Of a stretch of 9,949 bases of DNA, positions 6,097 through 9,949 are shown piece after piece (position 1 is the first letter of the stretch; every line of letters starts with the position of its first letter). The position numbers and the translations under genes are program-made. Below the pieces are notes generated by a model. That model saw only the letters and a program-made list of their open reading frames with translations, did not search any database and was not told the origin of the DNA. This DNA comes from an uncultured Clostridia bacterium. GTDB taxonomy: Bacteria; Bacillota; Clostridia; Monoglobales; Monoglobaceae. The DNA lies in assembly GCA_934463175.1 (NCBI GenBank), contig CAKSIW010000088.1, positions 1-9,949 on the forward strand. The letters are read 5' to 3'.

Positions 6097-6561
6097 TTAT
6101 TTCAGCTGATTTCTGTTGTCCTTGACAATGCTTATGCACTGTTCAAGGTCGCGGATTGTCTTGACAACAACGTTTTCAACATTTTCAAGGAGATAGTCGG
6201 CATATTTATATGACGAATCACGCGTCTCCTTTGAATCTGCTGCGGCACGGTTCATAATTTCGGCTGCCTGCTGGGTTGCTTTCTTTGTGATTTCGTTTTC
6301 GTCAACCATGGCAATCAGCTTGTCGTTGGCGGTTTTGATGATTTCCTCCGCCTCCTTGTGTGCGTCGTTTATGATGTTCTGACGCTCGGTTTTAATCCAC
6401 TTTGCCTGCTCAAGGTCGGTCGGCAGCTTGAGCTTGATTTCCTGAATCAGCTCCAGAAGCTCTTCCTTGTCGAGAAGACAGCGGCCCGTGAAAGGCACGG
6501 CAACTCCTTTGTCGATTATATCCTCCAGCTCATTTATCAATTCCAATGCGTCCAATTCCAT
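6097..6561 (-). CDS. Conserved coiled-coil protein downstream of coaD, function unknown
   Basis: 154-aa soluble, strongly charged helical protein with no membrane segment. An N-terminal helix (residues 1-18, LELINELEDIID) is followed by a short linker with VPFTGR (22-27), then a helix DKEELLELIQEIKLKLP and a long heptad-rich stretch from about 48 to 112 resembling the coiled coils of DivIVA-like proteins or F0F1 b subunits, then a C-terminal helical tail. Such proteins occur next to coaD in Clostridia and are often annotated as ATPase or hypothetical; no ATP-binding motif is visible, so I do not support ATPase. The ATG at 6559-6561 has a very good AAGGAGG 8 bases upstream, which decides it over the frame start at 6597. 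It lies 44 bases after coaD and is probably the last gene of rsmD-coaD. A division or cell-envelope scaffold role would be guesswork. Confidence 0.8.
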   Translation of the reverse strand: MELDALELINELEDIIDKGVAVPFTGRCLLDKEELLELIQEIKLKLPTDLEQAKWIKTERQNIINDAHKEAEEIIKTANDKLIAMVDENEITKKATQQAAEIMNRAAADSKETRDSSYKYADYLLENVENVVVKTIRDLEQCISIVKDNRNQLK

Positions 6562-6605
6562 AAACGAATCCTCCTTAAAATCGGGCATAAATCCCAAAAC
6601 CTGTT

Positions 6606-7085
6606 TTAATATCCGAAACGGCGCTTAATCGTACCGACAAGCGCGTCGGGAACAAGTCCCGTCAAATTTCCGTTATATTTTGCAACATCTTTAACAATGC
6701 TGGAGCTTAAAAACATAAACTCCGAGCTGCACGGCATGAACACGGTTTCGATTTCGTCAAACAGTGCATGGTTTGTCAGTGCCATCTGAAATTCATATTC
6801 AAAGTCGGAAACCGCGCGCAAGCCCTTGATGATGACGCAGTGACCGTTTTTTTTCATGAAATCGGCAAGCAGCCCCGAAAAAGCCGTCACCTCAACGTTT
6901 TCAAGATGTCCCGTCACTCTTTTAATCATATCAACGCGTTCTTCAAGCGTGAACGCAGGGGTTTTCAAATCGTTGACAAGCACCGCGACAACAACCCTGT
7001 CAAACAGGTGCGCGGCACGGGTTATGATGTCAAGATGTCCGTTTGTGCACGGGTCAAAGCTTCCCGGATAAACCGCAGTCTGCAT
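6606..7085 (-). CDS. coaD: Phosphopantetheine adenylyltransferase (CoaD)
   Basis: Cytoplasmic enzyme of coenzyme A synthesis, transferring AMP from ATP to 4'-phosphopantetheine to give dephospho-CoA. At 159 aa it is full length. Diagnostic motifs: PGSFDPCTNGHLD at residues 7-19, with the nucleotidyltransferase TxGH (His17); KGLRAVSDFEYE at 87-98; and SSSIVKDV at 127-134, the ISSTxVR-like ATP-binding loop. The ATG has GGAGG 6 bases upstream. It follows rsmD by 12 bases in the same direction, the classic rsmD-coaD pair of Firmicutes, and is followed by the coiled-coil gene. Nothing unusual in the sequence. Confidence 0.96.
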   Translation of the reverse strand: MQTAVYPGSFDPCTNGHLDIITRAAHLFDRVVVAVLVNDLKTPAFTLEERVDMIKRVTGHLENVEVTAFSGLLADFMKKNGHCVIIKGLRAVSDFEYEFQMALTNHALFDEIETVFMPCSSEFMFLSSSIVKDVAKYNGNLTGLVPDALVGTIKRRFGY

Positions 7086-7097
7086 ATGAAACCTCCG

Positions 7098-7640
7098 TCA
7101 GCTGTTATTTTGAAGTATGAAAACCGTTGTTTTTCCGTATTTGGCGCGCCTGATCAGCTCAAATCCGCATTCGGGCGGCTCCTCGCCCCCGACCTCGCTT
7201 TCCGCGGCAATGATTCCGCCGCATGTGATGAGCTTCCGCTCATTTAAAAGCAAAATCGCCTTTGTGAGCAAACCGGTGCTATACGGAGGGTCGAGAAAGA
7301 CCAAATCAAAGCTTTCGGTTGTGCGTTCAAGATATGAAACGGCGTCTGTGCGCATCAGCACGGCACGCTCCGAAAGGTGCGCCGCCGCAAGGTTTTGCTT
7401 GGCTGCGGCAAATGCACGCGCGTCGTTTTCAACAAAAACGGCATGAGAACAGCCGCGGCTCAGTGCTTCAATTCCGAGCGCACCGCTTCCTGCAAACAGG
7501 TCGAGAACCTTTTCCGCAGGCAGACGGCGGCTGATGATGTTGAACATGGACTCCTTCACCCTGTCGGTTGTCGGACGTGTGCCGAGACCTTCGGGCGCGA
7601 AAAGCTTTTTGCCCCTCGCAGAGCCTGTAATCACACGCAT
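7098..7640 (-). CDS. rsmD: 16S rRNA (guanine(966)-N(2))-methyltransferase (RsmD)
   Basis: SAM-dependent Rossmann-fold methyltransferase that modifies G966 of 16S rRNA during 30S assembly. The 180-aa protein shows the family N-terminus RVITGSARGKKL, RPTTDRVKESMFN at 22-34, SAM-binding motif I LDLFAGSGALGIEALSRG at 46-63, acidic residues VENDARA following it, and catalytic motif IV DPPY at 117-120. The start at 7638-7640 has GAGGTGA about 5 bases upstream. First gene of the rsmD-coaD-coiled-coil operon, with a promoter about 85 bases upstream and divergent to the structured RNA. Confidence 0.95.
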   Translation of the reverse strand: MRVITGSARGKKLFAPEGLGTRPTTDRVKESMFNIISRRLPAEKVLDLFAGSGALGIEALSRGCSHAVFVENDARAFAAAKQNLAAAHLSERAVLMRTDAVSYLERTTESFDLVFLDPPYSTGLLTKAILLLNERKLITCGGIIAAESEVGGEEPPECGFELIRRAKYGKTTVFILQNNS

Positions 7641-7723
7641 CGTCTCACCTCGCCGAATTTTTATGTATTTGTATGCGGCATATCATGCTTCAAAACCGAA
7701 AAACATACTTCCTATACTTATAT

Positions 7724-7751
7724 ATTGTATATAATTTGAGAATTTTGTCAA
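7724..7751 (-). promoter_or_regulatory. Sigma-A promoter of rsmD-coaD
   Basis: On the minus strand TTGACA (plus 7746-7751) is followed after 16 bases by TACAAT (plus 7724-7729), about 84 bases before the rsmD start. The leader contains a short direct repeat (ATACTT at 7705-7710 and 7714-7719 on the plus strand) of unknown meaning. Confidence 0.75.
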
Positions 7752-7769
7752 GGTTTTTTGAAAAATTTC

Positions 7770-7818
7770 TTGCAAAAAGTTAGTTTTTTGTTAAAATTTT
7801 GCGAAAAAAAAGTATAAC
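7770..7818 (+). promoter_or_regulatory. Candidate promoter(s) of the structured RNA
   Basis: Two arrangements fit. TTGCAA (7770-7775), 16 bases, TAAAAT (7792-7797) would start transcription near 7804 and include the full closing stem. TTGTTA (7788-7793), 19 bases, TATAAC (7813-7818) would start near 7825 and lose the outermost pairs. I favour the first because the outer pairing then lies in the RNA. Divergent from the rsmD promoter. Confidence 0.5.
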
Positions 7819-7998
7819 CCCGCATATGCCGTGTAAGGGATAAGGTAAAAACCTGCATGGCAGGTGGGATAAATCCCAAAGACATTACAAGTCCACTGGC
7901 CGCATTGCTGCGGGAGGCATGTGCGCCGCCTTCGGAGAGAAAATCCCTTCAGATAAGTGTTGGTTTTACATTATTCCGCATCTACGAACATCGCAGGG
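7818..7998 (+). ncRNA. ssrS: Structured RNA of about 180 nt, probably 6S RNA
   Basis: A non-coding stretch with long-range pairing over its whole length. From outside in: CCCCGC (7818-7823) with GCAGGG (7993-7998), one mismatch; CGTG (7830-7833) with TACG (7983-7986); GGGATAA (7837-7843) with TTATTCC (7971-7977); and GTAAAAACC (7845-7853) with GGTTTTAC (7962-7969), one bulged A. Inside is a large weakly paired region holding GGGAT-AA-ATCCC (7866-7877) and a terminal arm with GGAGGC (7913-7918) opposite GCCTTC (7928-7933). Size and shape (long interrupted closing stem, central bubble, terminal hairpin) match 6S RNA, which binds the sigma-70/A RNA polymerase holoenzyme as an open-promoter mimic. 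It lies between divergent promoters with no credible protein-coding frame. It lacks the signatures of SRP RNA, RNase P and tmRNA. The 6S name rests on architecture, not on a recognised sequence. Confidence 0.6.
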
Positions 7999-8044
7999 TG
8001 TCTACTGTTAATATCATACCACGTTTTGCGGTAAATATCAATAG

Positions 8045-8072
8045 AAAAAATTAAAATTTTTTGTATATTTTT
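8045..8072 (+). terminator. Weak AT-only terminator-like hairpin after the structured RNA
   Basis: AAAAAATT (8045-8052) and AATTTTTT (8055-8062) can pair, followed by GTATATTTTTT. The stem has no G or C, so termination would be weak; the mature RNA may be released by processing instead. Confidence 0.3.
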
Positions 8073-8120
8073 TACTTATTTGTTTGTTTTCGGGCTTTTT
8101 TAATTGGAAAAAAATAAGTC

Positions 8121-8149
8121 TTTTCAATTTTTGCAAAATGATGTATAAT
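8121..8149 (+). promoter_or_regulatory. Promoter of mecA
   Basis: TTTTCA (8121-8126), 17 bases, TATAAT (8144-8149) with an upstream TG (extended -10), about 70 bases before the mecA ATG. Confidence 0.7.
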
Positions 8150-8217
8150 TACAAAGAAAAAGTATATCGGTGACTTTTGAATAATATATTTGAACTGAGC
8201 GAGGGGGCTGATGTTAT

Positions 8218-8838
8218 ATGAAAATTGAACGTATCGGTGACAATAAAATCAAGGTGCTGGTGAACCGCGACGATGTGAGAGTCTGGAATGTTGATTTGAA
8301 GAATTTCACGGATAACACCCCCGAGGCACAGGATTTGTTCTGGTTCGCGCTGAGACAGGCGGAGCAGGACGTGAACTTCAGTGTCGGTCAGGCACAGCTT
8401 TTGGTTGAGACAATGCCTGCCGGCGGTGACGGCTTTGTGATGATAATAAGCAAGCTGGAGTGCGGAAGCGACATTGCGGAGGCTCTTCTGAGAACGGGAA
8501 AACGCGTCAGAAAATCCGAGTTCAAGCTGTGCAAAAGACGCAAGGTGCAGCCTCTCCTGAGAATGTTCCGCTTTGACGGCTTTGACGAGCTTGTTGACGG
8601 CATGGTGCAGATATCCGCGGAGTTTCTGGGCGACAGCAGGCTCTTCAAATATAACGGCGGATTCTATCTTGAGCTTTTGCCGCGCGATTCCTTCGGCTTG
8701 TTTAAGCTTGAAAACAAGCTTTCGGAGTTTTCGGAGCGCGTGCGGAGACCGTCGGCGTTCTGCGGTGTTCTCACGGAACACGGTGAGCTGATGATTCCCT
8801 CCGAGGCGGTTGAAACAATTGTGCGCTGCTTTGCATGA
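8218..8838 (+). CDS. mecA: MecA-like ClpC adaptor protein
   Basis: 206-aa cytoplasmic adaptor that in Bacillus brings substrates such as ComK to the ClpC-ClpP protease and activates ClpC hexamers. The N-terminus MKIERIGDNKIKVLVNRDDV is the conserved MecA substrate-binding domain (to about residue 85). Residues 95-112 form a basic linker (TGKRVRKSEFKLCKRRKV). Residues 115-206 form the ClpC-binding domain: FRFDGFDELVDGMVQI, LFKYNGGFYLELL, and SAFCGVLTEHGELM near the C-terminus. GAGGGGG lies about 10 bases upstream of the ATG at 8218; an ATG at 8211 is out of frame. Monocistronic: its own extended -10 promoter in front and a strong terminator 15 bases after the stop. Its substrate in this organism is unknown, since no competence genes are in view. 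Confidence 0.92.
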   Translation: MKIERIGDNKIKVLVNRDDVRVWNVDLKNFTDNTPEAQDLFWFALRQAEQDVNFSVGQAQLLVETMPAGGDGFVMIISKLECGSDIAEALLRTGKRVRKSEFKLCKRRKVQPLLRMFRFDGFDELVDGMVQISAEFLGDSRLFKYNGGFYLELLPRDSFGLFKLENKLSEFSERVRRPSAFCGVLTEHGELMIPSEAVETIVRCFA

Positions 8839-8851
8839 CAGAAAGCGCATT

Positions 8852-8888
8852 TATGCGGAAAACCCACAGGTTTTCCGCATATTTTTTT
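8852..8888 (+). terminator. Strong intrinsic terminator of mecA
   Basis: TATGCGGAAAACC (8852-8864) and GGTTTTCCGCATA (8869-8881) form a perfect 13-bp stem with a CACA loop, followed directly by seven T (8882-8888). Only the plus strand has a T-tract. Confidence 0.93.
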
Positions 8889-8939
8889 GTCTCCGGAAAT
8901 ATATTGATAATGAATATATTTTCAAAGAGGGTGAAGCAT

Positions 8940-9221
8940 ATGGAGGAAAAGCGCAGCGGTGAAAATATCCACAAGCTGACAATGACGGGACGGAGCAAGC
9001 TCTGCGTGACGGGAGTTGAGGACGTTGACAGCTTTGATGACGACAGCGTCACGGCATACACCTCTGAGGGGGTCATGACGGTCAAGGGTGCGGATTTCAA
9101 GATTAACCGTCTCAGCGTGGACAGCGGCGAGCTTGAAATCGAGGGCGAGATAGACAGCATTGAATACACCGACGGACACGGAAAGGACGGCGGCGGATTT
9201 TTCAGCAAGCTTTTCAAATGA
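8940..9221 (+). CDS. yabP: Sporulation protein YabP
   Basis: 93-aa YabP family protein, needed for sporulation in Bacillus; the family is also related to YqfC. The body shows HKLTMTGRSKLCVTGVEDVDSFDDDSV, then a beta-rich core TSEGVMTVKGADFKINRL and ELEIEGEIDSIEYTD, and a typical C-terminal FFSKLFK. The ATG at 8940-8942 has AGAGGG about 8 bases upstream and matches the family start; the longer frame from 8835 runs through the mecA terminator and is rejected. yabQ starts 36 bases downstream in the same direction, the standard yabP-yabQ order. No clear sigma-E or sigma-A promoter is visible in the ~50 bases between the terminator and the gene, although expression must start there. Confidence 0.93.
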   Translation: MEEKRSGENIHKLTMTGRSKLCVTGVEDVDSFDDDSVTAYTSEGVMTVKGADFKINRLSVDSGELEIEGEIDSIEYTDGHGKDGGGFFSKLFK

Positions 9222-9257
9222 TTCGGTGAGTTCACGGAAGGGCGGAGATGCTTCGAG

Positions 9258-9491
9258 ATGTATAACACGGTATCCATGGAGGCGCGCTTTCTGCTGATGT
9301 GCATAGCCGCGGGGCTTGCTGCGGCGTTTTTGTATGATATTTTCAGAATAAGCCGAAGGGTTGCGGGCGGAGGCGATTTTGTGACCGCCGCCGAAGATTT
9401 GGTGTTCTTTGCCGCGGCGGCGTTGATTCTGTTCTATGCCGCATACCGCGGAAACGGCGGCGAGGTCAGATTTCACGGGATTCTCGGCGGT
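9258..9491 (+). CDS. yabQ: Spore cortex membrane protein YabQ, 3' part missing
   Basis: Recognisable N-terminal ~77 residues of YabQ, an integral membrane protein needed for spore cortex formation. A first hydrophobic segment runs RFLLMCIAAGLAAAFLYDIF, followed by basic RISRR, then a second segment (EDLVFFAAAALILFYAAYRG) and GGEVRFHGILGG, corresponding to the family's GExR-aromatic motif before the third membrane segment. From about residue 77 the frame becomes Arg/Gly/Cys/Leu-rich (LCRGRRGLRF...) with no resemblance to YabQ, although it stays open to the window end. I place the real YabQ end at the sequence junction near 9480-9492. ATG at 9258-9260 with GGCGGAG about 10 bases upstream; an ATG at 9248 is out of frame and stops at once. 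Follows yabP. Confidence 0.8.
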
Positions 9492-9949
9492 CTTTGTCGA
9501 GGTCGAAGGGGTCTCCGCTTTTGTGGTGGCAGTCTTACGTGGGGCGGCGGGCTTTGTTGTCGGCTCCTTCTTGGACTCCACCGCTTTTGCCGTAGCAGTT
9601 TTGGTCGCACGCGTCGAGGCCTTATGCGCGCGCGTGCTCGTATTTTTTGCGGCGCTCTTTGCGGGGGTCTTGGTGCGTGGCTTGTTAGCCGCGGGCTCCG
9701 TAGTGCTTGGGGGAGTCGTTTGTGCAGGTTCAGCATCGGTGCCGCCGGGCGCTACGTCGGCCTGCTTCTTTGTGTGGGCGGTCGTTTTACGCGTGCGCGT
9801 CGATGTAGTCTTTGTCGCAGGCTTGGGCTTGACCGCCGGGGTATCTTTGGCTGCTTCGGCCTTTGGCTTGCCGGCGGTGGCCGGTTTGGGTGCTGTCTCA
9901 GCTTGAGAAATGCTGCAATCCGGGTGCAGGCTCAGGTAAAGGTCAAGAT
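9484..9949 (-). CDS. Lys/Ala/Thr/Pro-rich basic low-complexity protein tail, partial, probably foreign sequence
   Basis: Read on the minus strand from the window edge, one frame is continuously open. It starts DLYLSLHPDCSISQ, then turns into a histone H1-like tail of about 135 residues: AETAPKPATAGKPKAEAA, DTPAVKPKPATKTTSTRTRK, NKPRTKTPAKSAAKN, STRATKTATAKAVESKKEP, PSTSTKTAE. Lys and Arg are spread among Ala, Thr, Ser and Pro, and acidic residues are few. Codons are GC-rich and the pattern is coherent only on this strand. Such tails occur on DNA- or RNA-binding proteins of GC-rich bacteria, for instance Actinobacteria. The 5' end lies outside the window. After Glu at about 9483-9485 the frame runs antisense into yabQ, so its true C-terminus is lost at the junction. 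The ordered part visible is too short to name the protein. Confidence 0.55.

Noticed and set aside
7857..8054. 65-aa open frame on the plus strand
   Set aside because: It lies inside the paired arms of the structured RNA, has no ribosome binding site and no protein-like pattern.
8889..8939. Sigma-E promoter before yabP
   Set aside because: AT-rich sequence is present, but no spacing matched the sigma-E consensus well enough to call.
8922..9484. Minus-strand open frame continuing antisense to yabQ and yabP
   Set aside because: Only the part right of about 9484 looks like protein. Below that it is the chance complement of yabQ and yabP, which have clear family signatures.
9436..9906. 156-aa Ala/Val/Phe-rich plus-strand frame resembling a membrane protein
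   Set aside because: It is the complement of the Lys/Ala/Thr/Pro-rich tail in a shifted frame. The hydrophobic look comes from Lys codons read backwards, and it begins inside yabQ.

Overview
The window looks like a Gram-positive, spore-forming Clostridia-type genome, probably an uncultured gut Oscillospirales/Ruminococcaceae relative. The reasons are strong AGGAGG-type ribosome binding sites, the sporulation genes yabP and yabQ, a MecA adaptor, an ECF folate transporter under a tetrahydrofolate riboswitch, and a TnpV remnant and AbiE-type toxin-antitoxin pair of the kind carried by Clostridia mobile elements. The lineage is inferred from gene content only.

Region 1 (about 1-2600, all minus strand) is AT-rich and accessory. 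It holds an AbiEi/AbiEii-type toxin-antitoxin pair whose toxin is cut short at the window edge, a promoter full of repeated sequence, a terminator-like hairpin, a small secreted protein of unknown function, and a TnpV gene broken by a one-base frameshift. The secreted gene's start codon overlaps the tnpV stop codon. Region 2 (2604-3770) has a short Xer-like tyrosine recombinase, a perfect 19-bp-arm inverted repeat just upstream of it, and a 34-bp perfect palindrome that ends the folC transcript.

Region 3 (3771-7760, minus strand) is ordinary housekeeping core. A THF riboswitch (about 5672-5772), with a hairpin/U-tract expression platform that also covers the ribosome binding site, controls folT-folC (folate uptake and polyglutamylation). 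Upstream lies a 46-bp intergenic tandem repeat, then rsmD-coaD-coiled-coil gene (16S rRNA methylation, coenzyme A synthesis, a conserved helical protein), read from a good sigma-A promoter at 7724-7751.

Region 4 (7760-9490, plus strand) starts with a structured RNA of about 180 nt, best explained as a 6S-like RNA. It continues with mecA (ClpC adaptor), a strong intrinsic terminator, yabP, and the first two thirds of yabQ.

At about 9480-9492 the yabQ reading is lost. From there to the window end the DNA makes sense only on the minus strand, as a Lys/Ala/Thr/Pro-rich basic low-complexity protein tail of different base composition. This is most simply a chimeric assembly junction, or otherwise a rearrangement breakpoint. 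No CRISPR array, rRNA or tRNA gene was seen, and I found no convincing new defence or biosynthetic system. The most useful leads are the junction at the right end, the 6S-like RNA, the tandem repeat with a compensatory change, and the secreted gene coupled to the tnpV remnant.
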